A stretch of DNA of 25,472 nt from Anaerolineales bacterium (GTDB taxonomy: Bacteria; Chloroflexota; Anaerolineae; Anaerolineales; E44-bin32): contig DAOVFE010000002.1 of assembly GCA_030673085.1 (NCBI GenBank), positions 1 through 25,472 on the forward strand, read 5' to 3'. The notes beneath the pieces were generated by a model. It did not search any database, had not been told where the DNA came from, and saw nothing but the letters and a program-made list of their open reading frames with translations. Shown here in pieces: positions 6,595-15,055 of the stretch. The stretch's first letter is position 1. Each line of letters opens with the position of its first letter. The position numbers were made by a program, and so were the translations under genes.

Positions 6595-9153
6595 CTAGGT
6601 ATTGTGTTTTAAAGACCCTGTCTTTGGAGTTGGTTCCCAAGGCAAGGTAAAGTGGAAAGAGCTACCTTCATCAGGAGTGCTGGTTAGCCAGATATGGCCT
6701 CCATGTTGCTCTACCATGGTCTTAGCTAGCGCCAGGCCTAGTCCGGTTCCTTCTATGGGGTTATTAGGATCGCTCACAACATTGCGTCCTCGAAAGAGAT
6801 GTTCGAATACACGCGGAATTTCCTCTTCAGGGATGCCTAGCCCATTGTCAGTCACACTGATCTCGACCTGCTCGTCGTCCCATGTGACATTAACCTCAAT
6901 TACTCCACCAGAGTGCGTGAACTTTATTGAATTGCTAAGTAGGTTGCTCATGATGGAGGCTAGCCGTCCAGGATCGCCCATTATGGTAAGGGTTTCTTTC
7001 GGCGGTTCATAAATAATGGTGTGGCGTTTATCTTCCACCAACGGCTGGAGATTCTCAATGGCAGAACTGATAATTTCGTTAATCTCACAAGGCTCAAAAT
7101 TTAAATTGGCCGATGATTCAACCCGGATTGTTTCTAGTAGACTGGTAATAAGGTTGGTCATACTATCAGTTGCGCGCTGCATCATGTGTAAAGCTTTGCG
7201 CTGCTGTTCGCTCAATGGAGCATCGCTGATTAGATCGGCTCCAAGGCGGATGGCGTTCAATGGATTCTTTAGGTCATGAGCGGCAGTTCCAAGCAGCTGA
7301 GACCGCATGCGATCGATCTGTTTTAATGCAGTGATGTCTTGCATCACGACAACACGCCCAACACCTTTAACCTCACTGATTGTAGTAAATAGCACACGAT
7401 CACTGGGCGTGGTGATTTCGTGGTTAGCGGGCAGTTTGATATGCTCATCCGTTAGAAGGTCGCCAAGAGGATGATTGACGAAGATTTCCTTAGCGTGTCG
7501 TCCGACAGCAAGATCGGCGTTAATTCGAAAAGACTGGGCGGCTGCATTATTGACCAGAATGATGATTCCTGAGCGATCGGTGAGAACCACGGAGTCGGCA
7601 GTTTCGACCAGCGTCGCCTCAAGCCGGGAACGCTCCTCTGTCACCCGGCGAAATAAGTTGGCATTGTCAATAGCGATAGCTGCCCACGCAGCTACAGAAA
7701 TTAGCATTTGCTGATCCGCAATATTGAAAGCGCCGCGCGGGTGGTTAATTGCTTGGATTACTCCCGTAGTCTCTCCGCGGGTTTCCATTGGAACGCAGAG
7801 GACAGAAGAGGTTAAGAGCCCGGTTTGGCCATCGATGGCGCTTTGGTAGAGCGGGTTAGTGCGCACATCGTTTACGATCAATGGTTTGCTATTACGTGCA
7901 ACCCAGCCAGCTATCCCCTCTTCAAGACGGATGGCCACATCACGAATGCGAATATGTCGTCCACCAGTGGCTTTGAGGACGAGTTTATCGCCATCTTCAT
8001 CCAGCAGGAAGAGAACGCAAGCTTCTGCTTTGAGAACAGCTTGTGTATGATGCATGGCGTTTTCAAGGGCCGTTTCCAGATCCAGTGTCGATGTCATCTC
8101 ACGGCCGATTTCGCTCAGAACCTGGAGCTGGTTGGCCCGAGCTTCAGCAGTCTCCAGGTGGATGGCGTCCTCCAGACCAATTGCGCCTATATTAATGATG
8201 GCTTGGGCCAATTCGATTTCTTGATCGTTGATCTGATGACCCTTCTGTTCGTAAATAATACGCGCCATTCCTAGGGCTTCATTGCGAGGAGCTAAGGGGA
8301 AAATCGCAGCCGCTGAGATGCCTTCCGCTTCAAGCAGAGCAAGGTCCTTTGCTCCTCCGATGGGGGGCTGCAGGCTGAGTCTAGCTGGCGTTAATTTTTG
8401 GATGACCTGTTTGTGAATTGGATAATCGGGCAGTGTTTTAGCAGGCAACGCAACGATTTCTTGCTGCCCAGCCTTGCTAATCTCCTGACGAAAACGTTTT
8501 GTGCGTTTATCGCTTCCATCAATAACAGATACCTCGCACGCATCCGCAGAGGTTGCCTTTAATAAATAGGCTGCTATATGCTGAATAGCTTCATCCTGAC
8601 TGTGAGATCCGGTAATGGCATGCGTGGCCTGGTATACAAGCGAGAGCTTATGAAAAAGGTAGCTCTGGCTGGCGGTCTGACGAGCGAAAGTGAGGATATC
8701 TGCAGCGCGGGCAGCTAAGACTTCAAATATGGCTAGTGCTTCCTCATTGTAACCACTTCCCTGATCCTTGGCGATGAAAAGCAACCCGACCGTCCGTTCG
8801 TCAGACATGCAGGGAGCACAGGCGATGATGCCGGGCGTAAGCGGCAAACCAATTCCGCCGCGCTCGCCTTTTGTGGCGGCAGCGTGATGGTTTGAGAGTA
8901 CTTTTTGGATGATCGGATTTTCAGTGCTGGAAGAAAGACGACCTAGAGAGCCTACTGGGATTCCTTTGGCAACTCGGGGATAATAAAAAGCAAGGCTTTC
9001 ATTATACTCAAAGAGCGCTGCCCGATTGGCATGGAGCAAGTCTAAGCTTGTATTCAGCAGGTCGCTTAGTGCACGCGTAGGGTTATTTAAGTCAAAATTG
9101 GCCGTGGCAGCCTTGAAGAGTTTGCTGTGGGTTCTTTGGTTATCTGAAGCCAT
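6595..9153 (-). CDS. Soluble sensor histidine kinase, GAF-GAF-GAF-PAS-HisKA-HATPase
   Basis: About 852 residues with no signal peptide or membrane segment, so it should sense in the cytosol. Three GAF-type domains occupy about 25-160, 185-330 and 345-500, followed by a PAS domain at about 510-615. The HisKA dimerisation helix has the phospho-acceptor His near 626 (AAHDLKNPLNAI). The ATPase domain shows the N-box NLLSNSIKF (about 738-745), G1 box DNGLGIP (about 770) and G2 box GTGLGLAL (about 803). The third GAF domain is the most canonical (MTSTLDLETALENA, GIAGWVARNSKPLIVNDV). No response regulator is adjacent, so it is an orphan kinase here. ATG 9153 was chosen; TTG at 9156 is closer to the AAGGA at 9166-9170 and cannot be excluded. 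A plausible promoter lies at 9209-9237. The ligand is unknown. Confidence 0.92.
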   Translation of the reverse strand: MASDNQRTHSKLFKAATANFDLNNPTRALSDLLNTSLDLLHANRAALFEYNESLAFYYPRVAKGIPVGSLGRLSSSTENPIIQKVLSNHHAAATKGERGGIGLPLTPGIIACAPCMSDERTVGLLFIAKDQGSGYNEEALAIFEVLAARAADILTFARQTASQSYLFHKLSLVYQATHAITGSHSQDEAIQHIAAYLLKATSADACEVSVIDGSDKRTKRFRQEISKAGQQEIVALPAKTLPDYPIHKQVIQKLTPARLSLQPPIGGAKDLALLEAEGISAAAIFPLAPRNEALGMARIIYEQKGHQINDQEIELAQAIINIGAIGLEDAIHLETAEARANQLQVLSEIGREMTSTLDLETALENAMHHTQAVLKAEACVLFLLDEDGDKLVLKATGGRHIRIRDVAIRLEEGIAGWVARNSKPLIVNDVRTNPLYQSAIDGQTGLLTSSVLCVPMETRGETTGVIQAINHPRGAFNIADQQMLISVAAWAAIAIDNANLFRRVTEERSRLEATLVETADSVVLTDRSGIIILVNNAAAQSFRINADLAVGRHAKEIFVNHPLGDLLTDEHIKLPANHEITTPSDRVLFTTISEVKGVGRVVVMQDITALKQIDRMRSQLLGTAAHDLKNPLNAIRLGADLISDAPLSEQQRKALHMMQRATDSMTNLITSLLETIRVESSANLNFEPCEINEIISSAIENLQPLVEDKRHTIIYEPPKETLTIMGDPGRLASIMSNLLSNSIKFTHSGGVIEVNVTWDDEQVEISVTDNGLGIPEEEIPRVFEHLFRGRNVVSDPNNPIEGTGLGLALAKTMVEQHGGHIWLTSTPDEGSSFHFTLPWEPTPKTGSLKHNT

Positions 9154-9183
9154 CAATTTATTGGGTCCTTATTAATAATTAAT

Positions 9184-9195
9184 CGGCAATTGCCG
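9184..9195. promoter_or_regulatory. Perfect 12-bp palindrome in the kinase leader
   Basis: CGGCAATTGCCG is fully self-complementary and sits just downstream of the predicted transcription start of the kinase gene. A second imperfect inverted repeat (ATTGCTAT then ATAGGCAAT, 9236-9257) flanks the -35 box. Both could be operator sites. This rests on position and symmetry alone. Confidence 0.3.
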
Positions 9196-9208
9196 CCTCT
9201 CAGTTCGG

Positions 9209-9237
9209 ATTATGACATAGATGGATAAAGCTTGCAA
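9209..9237 (-). promoter_or_regulatory. Predicted housekeeping promoter of the kinase gene
   Basis: On the minus strand TTGCAA (9232-9237) and CATAAT (9209-9214) are separated by exactly 17 bp. The start would lie near 9202, about 50 bases before the start codon. Confidence 0.45.
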
Positions 9238-9313
9238 TTGCTATTAATGATAGGCAATAGGCATGAACTGTTATTATCGTCAATATGAGTCGATAGAATT
9301 ATATCCCTAGATT

Positions 9314-9709
9314 TCAGGGAAATATAGCGCTCCCATAGAGCCGTTCCCATAGAGGTGGTCCCATTATTAGTAATCCAACGAGTGCTGCTACGCCAGCTGC
9401 GATCAGTACTGCGGCGGCACCAACATCTTTGCCAACCCTGGCCAGTGGATGAATATTCGGACTGGCAAGATTCACCACCGCCTCGAGGGCCGTATTAATA
9501 AATTCGGCCATCCATACCATTCCAATGGCTAGCAACAGAATGGCAATGTCTTGCAAAACTAACTGTAGCCATAAAGCCATTATTATCGTAGCGATAGTTG
9601 TCATCGCATGAATCCAGGCATTTCGCTGTGTTTTTAGGACATGCAAAAATCCTGAAAGCGCATAATGGAAGGCCTGGATGCGGGTGCGTGATTGCCAAGG
9701 TTGTTTCAT
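9314..9709 (-). CDS. dgkA: Diacylglycerol kinase/undecaprenol kinase family membrane protein
   Basis: A 131-residue integral membrane kinase of the DgkA family. The signature EFINTALEAVVNLASP (Glu69 and Glu76, the positions of the E. coli DgkA active-site glutamates) is followed by HPLARVGKDVGAAAVLI with Lys94-Asp95. Three hydrophobic segments lie at about 36-55, 57-77 and 97-117, the normal topology. In Gram-positive bacteria this family mainly phosphorylates undecaprenol to recycle the cell-wall lipid carrier; which substrate applies here is uncertain. I start it at ATG 9709, which overlaps the ybeY stop as ATGA; a longer frame reaches upstream to 9739 but would only add a basic N-terminal extension inside ybeY. 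It is the last gene of the yqeY-pgpH-ybeY-dgkA operon. Confidence 0.87.
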   Translation of the reverse strand: MKQPWQSRTRIQAFHYALSGFLHVLKTQRNAWIHAMTTIATIIMALWLQLVLQDIAILLLAIGMVWMAEFINTALEAVVNLASPNIHPLARVGKDVGAAAVLIAAGVAALVGLLIMGPPLWERLYGSAIFP

Positions 9710-10167
9710 AAGGATTTTATTGGCCCTTCGATTTCGCAATTAAGATGGCGCAGGATCTCGGTTTGAGCGGCCCACATTCGATCGCGATTCTTATCATCAA
9801 TATGATTATAATCAAGCAGATGGAGAACGCCATGAACAACTAATAGCATAAGCTCTGCTCCTAAAGAATGTCCCCCGCTGTTAGCGTTATCCTGGGCTAT
9901 CGGAACGGCGATAACAACATCTCCATAGTAAATCTTCTGTGTTTCGGGGTCTACATCGCCATCTGGGAAGGACAAAACATCAGTAGGCATGTCTCGTTTG
10001 AGGTATCGAAGATTAAGCTGGTGAACGTTTTCGTTGCTGGTTAGAACGATTGTTACGGCGCCGGATTCGGCTTTATCATAATCGAGAACAGCGATAGCGG
10101 CTTCGATAAGGTTTTCGATATTTTCATTAATTCCAGGGTCGGTTTGAATATGGACTTGATAGTTCAT
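9706..10167 (-). CDS. ybeY: Endoribonuclease YbeY
   Basis: A 153-residue YbeY/UPF0054 protein, a zinc-dependent single-strand endoribonuclease used in 16S rRNA 3'-end maturation and ribosome quality control. The metal site H-x3-H-x5-H is present as HGVLHLLDYNH with His112, His116 and His122. The conserved strand segment PTDVLSFPDGD (61-71) and YGDVVIAVPIA (81-91) also match. Length is typical. The ATG overlaps the stop of the upstream phosphohydrolase gene by 4 nt (ATGA), and the downstream kinase overlaps in the same way. The ybeY-dgkA adjacency is a widespread conserved gene pair, which supports both assignments. Confidence 0.95.
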   Translation of the reverse strand: MNYQVHIQTDPGINENIENLIEAAIAVLDYDKAESGAVTIVLTSNENVHQLNLRYLKRDMPTDVLSFPDGDVDPETQKIYYGDVVIAVPIAQDNANSGGHSLGAELMLLVVHGVLHLLDYNHIDDKNRDRMWAAQTEILRHLNCEIEGPIKSL

Positions 10168-12317
10168 TTCGAATCGGTTTCTAGTTCAGCTTGATCTTGT
10201 TTGGGTGGAGCCGGTTCTGTTTTAGCAGCGGTGGCTTCCGGATAGTGAATTCGCGGATGATAAATACTTTTAAATGTGTTGACAAAGGATTGGCGGATGG
10301 CATCTAAATCCTTTAGCGTTAAATCTGTCCGACTCAATTGCCCTTTAGATTGCCGATCATCAATCACGGACCGCACGAGTTCATCGATAGCCTTTTCGTT
10401 TTGTGGCTTATCGGCTCGCATTTTCGCTTCTGAACTATCGGCGAGCATAAGGATAGCCGTTTCTCGAGAACGTGGGCGGGGGCCTGGATAGCTGAAAGCG
10501 CGAATATCGACTCGGTTGCGATCTCCATGCACTGCTTCAAGAGCTTTCCGGTATTGGTAGGTTGCCTCCATAGTGCCATGATGTTCGGCAATAAAACCCT
10601 GAACCTGTTCGGGAAGGCGGTATTTATGGGCCAGCTCCAATCCGTCGCTTACATGGCGGATGATTACGCTTGCGCTGGTTGCGGGATCAAGCTGTTCGTG
10701 AATGTTCTGTCCGGGGACTTGGTTTTCGATAAAGTACTGTGGATGCAAGGTTTTTCCCACATCGTGATATAGAGCTCCGACTCGGGTCAGCAGCGCATTA
10801 GCGCCAATTGTCCGGGCTGCTTGTTCAGCCAGATTAGCAACCTGAAGGCTGTGTTGGTAAGAACCAGGCGCATTATGCAACAGGAGCTGCAGGAGGGGAT
10901 GATCCGGACGAGAGAGCTCTATTAATTGTAGATTAGTTGTAATGCGCATAGTGTTGCCAATTAAGATCAGAAGGCCAAGACTTAGACTGGCGGCGATTAA
11001 ACCGCTTACGATTGCCGTTCCAAGCAAGGTTGCTTTCCCCGCCAAGTCCGTCGCTGGGTCCGGGAACCGGAAGACGATGACAATCGCTGCAGATGAAATT
11101 GTTGCTGCCAGTCCAGCCCAGAAGAATGAGCTAAGACGCTCTGCTTTGCCGATGACAAGAGCTCCTATAATGCCGCTGATCATTACGTACAGGCAAAGTT
11201 CCAATCCACGTGATGCCAAGTAGCCGGCAATTGCTCCTTCGATAAATGCAGCGAGTATTCCCATGCTTGGCTCAATAAGTACTGCCAGAAGCATTGGCAA
11301 GGTGGCTGCAGGAAAAAGATAGGGGAGCACTATATGGTTAGGAATCATGACCTGCAAGCCTAGTGACGTAATAATGAAGAGAATGCTAGTAGCGAAGGCA
11401 AAACGTGGTTCTAGAATTGCTTTTTGGTTAGTTCGGTAAACGTAAAGAATTAAAGTGATGCCGAGAGTGATTACTAAAAGTGAAAAGAGCGCAATTTCCA
11501 GCCATTGATTTTGAGGCTTAAGCAGACCATAGGCTTCAAGGGCTTCAATATGTAGCGCTGTAACTACCTCGCCGCGGGTAATAATGGTTTCACCTTGGGC
11601 AAAAGATTGTGTGACCGGAATTACCGCTTCTCGAGCCTGGTCTGAAGCAGATGTAGTGGCATCCTGGTTAAATTTGGCATTTGCAGCTACGAAGCCGTTT
11701 ACCAGGTGAATGACGATCGAAGCTTGATCTTGGGTCATCGAGATACTTACCAGCGCCGGAATGGCCCGCTTTGATTCTTTTAGCTCGGTATCTCGGATCT
11801 CTCTGCGCATAACTTGTTCGAGAACCGAAATTGATTCAAGTTTAATCTCTTGCCAGCGGGTATCGGCTAAATTGAGTAGTTTCTCTCCCGTTTCTTGGTT
11901 GATCTGAATGTCGGCAATAGCAGCTAGATCGTCGAGCTGTTGTTCGTGAGTAGCGTGAGTATCAGCCCGTACCGCGTCAATAAAATTGAGAGCGGATTGC
12001 AATGCATTGATTTGCTGCCGGCTGACATTACTATCCGGAGGGTCATAGATCGGGGAGACTAAGGTGGCAGCCCTATGCCGGGCTTGCTCGGTGAGCACTT
12101 CACTTTCATCAGAGAAAGCATAAGGTGCCAGGATATCCTGCGGAGCAACATCATTGAGGGATAGGATAACTTCGCCTTGCTGAGTGTGTATAGACAGAGA
12201 GAAAGACAGGATCGTTCCAATGATACCAGCGGCAAAAATCAGCCATAGTCTAGATGCATACCAGAGCTGGACAAAGCGGTTCTTTATTGAGTGGAATCTG
12301 AGCGAAGTCTCGTCCAT
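10164..12317 (-). CDS. 7TM-HD family phosphohydrolase, PgpH-like c-di-AMP phosphodiesterase
   Basis: A 717-residue membrane enzyme with the PgpH (YqfF) architecture: one N-terminal transmembrane helix (about 24-42), an extracytoplasmic 7TMR-HDED-type domain (about 44-270), a bundle of about seven helices (272-456) and a cytoplasmic HD domain (about 478-680). The HD metal ligands are visible: His489 (SYQHS), His518-Asp519 (LYHDVGKT), His555 (IRHVSD) and His579-His580 (EHHGT). PgpH proteins hydrolyse cyclic di-AMP to pApA and so influence osmotic and cell-wall homeostasis. A charged, Lys/Glu-rich tail ends the protein. It begins 12 nt after yqeY and overlaps ybeY by 4 nt. The ribosome-binding site is weak, consistent with translational coupling. 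The usual neighbour phoH is absent from this operon. Confidence 0.9.
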   Translation of the reverse strand: MDETSLRFHSIKNRFVQLWYASRLWLIFAAGIIGTILSFSLSIHTQQGEVILSLNDVAPQDILAPYAFSDESEVLTEQARHRAATLVSPIYDPPDSNVSRQQINALQSALNFIDAVRADTHATHEQQLDDLAAIADIQINQETGEKLLNLADTRWQEIKLESISVLEQVMRREIRDTELKESKRAIPALVSISMTQDQASIVIHLVNGFVAANAKFNQDATTSASDQAREAVIPVTQSFAQGETIITRGEVVTALHIEALEAYGLLKPQNQWLEIALFSLLVITLGITLILYVYRTNQKAILEPRFAFATSILFIITSLGLQVMIPNHIVLPYLFPAATLPMLLAVLIEPSMGILAAFIEGAIAGYLASRGLELCLYVMISGIIGALVIGKAERLSSFFWAGLAATISSAAIVIVFRFPDPATDLAGKATLLGTAIVSGLIAASLSLGLLILIGNTMRITTNLQLIELSRPDHPLLQLLLHNAPGSYQHSLQVANLAEQAARTIGANALLTRVGALYHDVGKTLHPQYFIENQVPGQNIHEQLDPATSASVIIRHVSDGLELAHKYRLPEQVQGFIAEHHGTMEATYQYRKALEAVHGDRNRVDIRAFSYPGPRPRSRETAILMLADSSEAKMRADKPQNEKAIDELVRSVIDDRQSKGQLSRTDLTLKDLDAIRQSFVNTFKSIYHPRIHYPEATAAKTEPAPPKQDQAELETDSK

Positions 12318-12329
12318 AATCTTCTGGCT

Positions 12330-12773
12330 CTATGCCAACAGTTCGCGCACTCGCTGGCTAACTACTTTGCCATCTGCCCTGCCTTGGACCTTGGGCATGA
12401 GCGCCTTCATTACTTTGCCCATATCACCGGGATTAGTGGCCCCGGTCTCTTCGATAGAGGTCTGGATAAGCTCATCGAGCTCTTCGGGCAAAAGTGGTTG
12501 GGGAAGATAGGTTTGCAGGACTGCGAGTTCAGCTTCTGCGGATTTAATCAAATCATCCCGATTGGCTTTTTTAGCGTCCTCAATAGTCTCCTTACGTCCC
12601 TTTGTTTCCTTCTGCAGGATAGCGAGTATGTCAGGTTCGTTAAGCGATCCGCGTTTCTCGACTTCGGCCAGCTTAATGGCAGCTAGCGCCATTCGCAGCG
12701 TGTTTTTTCGAACAGTATCACCATTGCGAATCGCTTCTTTAAGATCATTTTGGAGCAAATCTCGATTAACCAT
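12330..12773 (-). CDS. yqeY: GatB/YqeY domain protein
   Basis: A 147-residue YqeY protein: an N-terminal helical region (LRMALAAIKLAEVEK, 27-41) and the C-terminal domain also found in the GatB subunit of tRNA amidotransferase, with YLPQPLLPEELDELI, GDMGKVMKALMPKVQGRADGK and the terminal VSQRVRELL. Its molecular role is poorly defined, though the fold suggests RNA or tRNA contact. It is the first gene of the operon leading to pgpH, ybeY and dgkA. The start ATG 12773 has no normal Shine-Dalgarno spacing, but TATAAT lies only 6 nt upstream (12780-12785), which would put the transcription start at or beside the start codon. Confidence 0.93.
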   Translation of the reverse strand: MVNRDLLQNDLKEAIRNGDTVRKNTLRMALAAIKLAEVEKRGSLNEPDILAILQKETKGRKETIEDAKKANRDDLIKSAEAELAVLQTYLPQPLLPEELDELIQTSIEETGATNPGDMGKVMKALMPKVQGRADGKVVSQRVRELLA

Positions 12774-12779
12774 ATATCC

Positions 12780-12785
12780 ATTATA
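12780..12785 (-). promoter_or_regulatory. Consensus -10 box six bases before yqeY; possible leaderless transcript
   Basis: TATAAT on the minus strand ends six bases before the ATG of yqeY. A start seven bases downstream of this box would be at the A of the ATG. The -35 region 17 bp upstream is poor, and a TTGACG is only 8 bp away, so promoter use is uncertain. Confidence 0.35.
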
Positions 12786-12840
12786 CCGGGGAGCGTCAAG
12801 TGGGGGAAGCCGATCCAGAATCTCGATTGTTGGAATTGTA

Positions 12841-14145
12841 TCAGGTGATATCAGGCCGAATCCCTGGTTCAGTACATTCTCCTATAAGGTGCTCTTTATC
12901 AACGCTTTTTATTTTTACTCGACATAAATGATTCCATAAATTTTTGCCTACATAAGAATGAATGCGAAGATAGTTATCGCTCCATCCGCTCATCCGCCAG
13001 GATTTCGCCCCAGCTTTTTCAGATCTCTCCCAGAGGGCAATAAGTTCCTGGCCAATAAAGCTATGCAGGAAAGACGTAGCAGACTGCTGCGCCAGTTGGC
13101 GAACTTGTTGACTCCGGCGCCGTTTGATATTTATAGGAACTATTCCGGGAAGCTGAGCGGCAACGGTTCCTGGGCGAGGGGAATAGGAGAAGACGTGGAT
13201 GTTGGCGAACTTCATCCTTTGGATAAAGTCCAAACTAGTAGCAAATTCCTCTTCTGTTTCTCCAGGAAAACCGACCATGATATCAGTTGTTACCGCCAAT
13301 CCTGGTATTGCATCCCGCGCTATGGAAACAATCTGGCTGTAGGTTTCAGTCTGTATTGGGCGTCTCATGCGATTCAGGGTCTCCTGGCAGCCCGATTGAA
13401 GAGGTAGATGGAGTTGTCGGCACAGCCTTTGATTGTGCCATAAATCAAAGAAATCGGTGGGCAAATGCCACGGATCAAGTGAAGAAAGGCGCAGGCGTGG
13501 AATGGCAGTATCCTGAAGGATTGCATTAACCAGAACCTTCAGGTTTTTAGGGTGTTCCAGATCACGGCCATATGCGCTGAGCTGCATGCCTGTCAGAACC
13601 GCTTCTTTAGCGCCGGCAGCGGCAGCGGCTCGGATTTGGCCAAGGATGAACTCAATTGGAATGCTTTGGGCCTTGCCCCGAGCGATAGTAGATAGGCAGT
13701 AGCTGCAGTTGTTATAACAGCCATCCTGGACTTTGATATATGCCCGTGTGTGCAGGCAATGCGCGCGGAGGAGCGTCCAAGTTGTTGTTCCTGATCTTAG
13801 GCCATTACGTCTTTGCTCGAGTATAAGTGATGCAAGGCTGTCTTTATCGCTATTAGGAATAACCAAGTGCACCCCGGGAAATGCGGCTGCTTTATCTGCT
13901 TCGAGGGTGCTCCAACAGCCAGTAACGATGATTCTGGCATGGGGATTACGCCTCCATACCCGACGGATCGAGGAGCGCGAATCGGCAGCTGCAGCGCTTG
14001 TCACTGTGCAGGTATTAATTATTGCTAAGTCGCTTTGATCGGGCGAGGATACCAGCGTATGTCCGGCTTGTAGGAACTGCTGGCCCATCCAGTCAATCTC
14101 GCTCTGATTCAAACGGCAGCCTATGCTCTCAAGATAGACCTTCAT
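12841..14145 (-). CDS. MtaB-type tRNA methylthiotransferase (radical SAM)
   Basis: A 434-residue methylthiotransferase of the MiaB/MtaB family. The N-terminal UPF0004 domain carries three cluster cysteines, Cys10 (SIGCRLNQSE), Cys46 (NTCTVTS) and Cys77 (VTGCWS). The radical SAM core has CYNNCSYC with Cys143, Cys147 and Cys150. GCRLNQSE and NTCTVT are closer to MtaB than to MiaB or RimO, so the likely reaction is conversion of t6A to ms2t6A at position 37 of tRNAs reading ANN codons. The usual IIP after the third cysteine is replaced by LSTIARG. A TRAM-like C-terminus (LIALWERSEK onward) follows. ATG 14145 is used; GGAGGTAA lies 17 nt upstream, longer than usual. It follows a lipoprotein gene by 40 nt and may share its transcript. 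Confidence 0.88.
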   Translation of the reverse strand: MKVYLESIGCRLNQSEIDWMGQQFLQAGHTLVSSPDQSDLAIINTCTVTSAAAADSRSSIRRVWRRNPHARIIVTGCWSTLEADKAAAFPGVHLVIPNSDKDSLASLILEQRRNGLRSGTTTWTLLRAHCLHTRAYIKVQDGCYNNCSYCLSTIARGKAQSIPIEFILGQIRAAAAAGAKEAVLTGMQLSAYGRDLEHPKNLKVLVNAILQDTAIPRLRLSSLDPWHLPTDFFDLWHNQRLCRQLHLPLQSGCQETLNRMRRPIQTETYSQIVSIARDAIPGLAVTTDIMVGFPGETEEEFATSLDFIQRMKFANIHVFSYSPRPGTVAAQLPGIVPINIKRRRSQQVRQLAQQSATSFLHSFIGQELIALWERSEKAGAKSWRMSGWSDNYLRIHSYVGKNLWNHLCRVKIKSVDKEHLIGECTEPGIRPDIT

Positions 14146-14185
14146 TGCTTGGATTTCGGCTTACCTCCGTTATTCCGATGTTATC

Positions 14186-14860
14186 CTACGGCTGGATGGC
14201 CATTAAGTTATCGAAAACGATATCGGTTCCAGGGCTGGCATAGGTTCCGGCGATTAGACCGATGTCGCCATGTGAAAATTCATTGGCTTTTACTTCGTGT
14301 AAGAGTGTGCCATTTGCATATAGGGAAAGTCGCTCGCCATTGCAGTCGACTCGAATATGGTTGGTGGCCCGACCAGTCAATATGGTCTGAGCAGGTAGCA
14401 TGGCATCTTGGTCTAGCAACTGACGTTCGCCGTTTTTATCAAAACCGATAGATGCATAGCCATCGCTGGAAATCAGAAAGAAATAAAAATTTTGTGAATC
14501 CTGAAAGCGGCAGAGGATACCAAAGTAGTTGTTGTCCGGGCCGCCGGCTTTTGTGGCATCGACCTCGATTTGTACATCGCTAATATCGAGCCCAGGCGTT
14601 GACCAGGCATCCGTGTCAGGGGCAAGAATGAGGATCCGGTAAGCTCCGCGATCATAATCGCTGAGCAATGTGGCAGCCTGGTATCGGCTCCAACCGCTAG
14701 ATGTCCGGCTGAAATCATCTTGAAAGAGGACTTCGCCAGGCAGCGCCGTAGGAGCCAGGTAATTGCAAGCAAGGCATGTGACAAGCAGGAGCAGGAAAGC
14801 GGCGGAGAGCATCGGATTTATGGTTGGGAGTGAAGAGAAATGAATCCGGATTATTTTCAT
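14186..14860 (-). CDS. Lipoprotein with LamG/DUF1080-like beta-sandwich
   Basis: A 224-residue exported protein. The N-terminus has positive charge, then a hydrophobic run (LSAAFLLLLVTCLAC) that ends in a lipobox-like LAC, so lipid anchoring to the outer face of the membrane is likely. The remainder reads like a concanavalin-type jelly roll of the kind found in DUF1080 and LamG proteins: FQDDFSRTSSGW, YRILILAPDTDAWS, NYFGILCRFQDSQNFYFFLISSDG, NHIRVDCNGERLSLYANG and DIGLIAGTYASPGTDIVFDNL. Such domains often bind carbohydrate, but the ligand here is unknown. ATG 14860 is chosen because AAGGA lies 12 nt upstream and the signal peptide follows at once; an upstream in-frame ATG at 14902 has no ribosome-binding site. 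Confidence 0.75.
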   Translation of the reverse strand: MKIIRIHFSSLPTINPMLSAAFLLLLVTCLACNYLAPTALPGEVLFQDDFSRTSSGWSRYQAATLLSDYDRGAYRILILAPDTDAWSTPGLDISDVQIEVDATKAGGPDNNYFGILCRFQDSQNFYFFLISSDGYASIGFDKNGERQLLDQDAMLPAQTILTGRATNHIRVDCNGERLSLYANGTLLHEVKANEFSHGDIGLIAGTYASPGTDIVFDNLMAIQP

Positions 14861-14920
14861 TGCCTTTTTTGATCCTTTCCTTGCTTGCTGGCATTCTAGC
14901 ATAAGTCAATGATAAACGTG

Positions 14921-14987
14921 GAGAGTGTTGAAAAAATGCTTGTACCGAGTCGATCACATGCAAATGATTTCTCTTTTCAACATCCTC
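14921..14987. repeat. MITE-like palindromic element 2 (short form)
   Basis: The left end GAGAGTGTTGAAAAA (14921-14935) and the right end, which reads GAGGATGTTGAAAAG on the opposite strand (14973-14987), are inverted copies of one another. The inner right arm matches CAAATGATTTCTC of element 1. Only about 30 bp separate the arms and there is no separate central hairpin. It lies between the TPR gene and the lipoprotein gene. Confidence 0.65.
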
Positions 14988-15055
14988 AGAGTGGAAATAT
15001 CAATCGCTATGTTTGCGGGATGAGCTAAAGGCAATGCAGATGGGCTCGATGAAGG

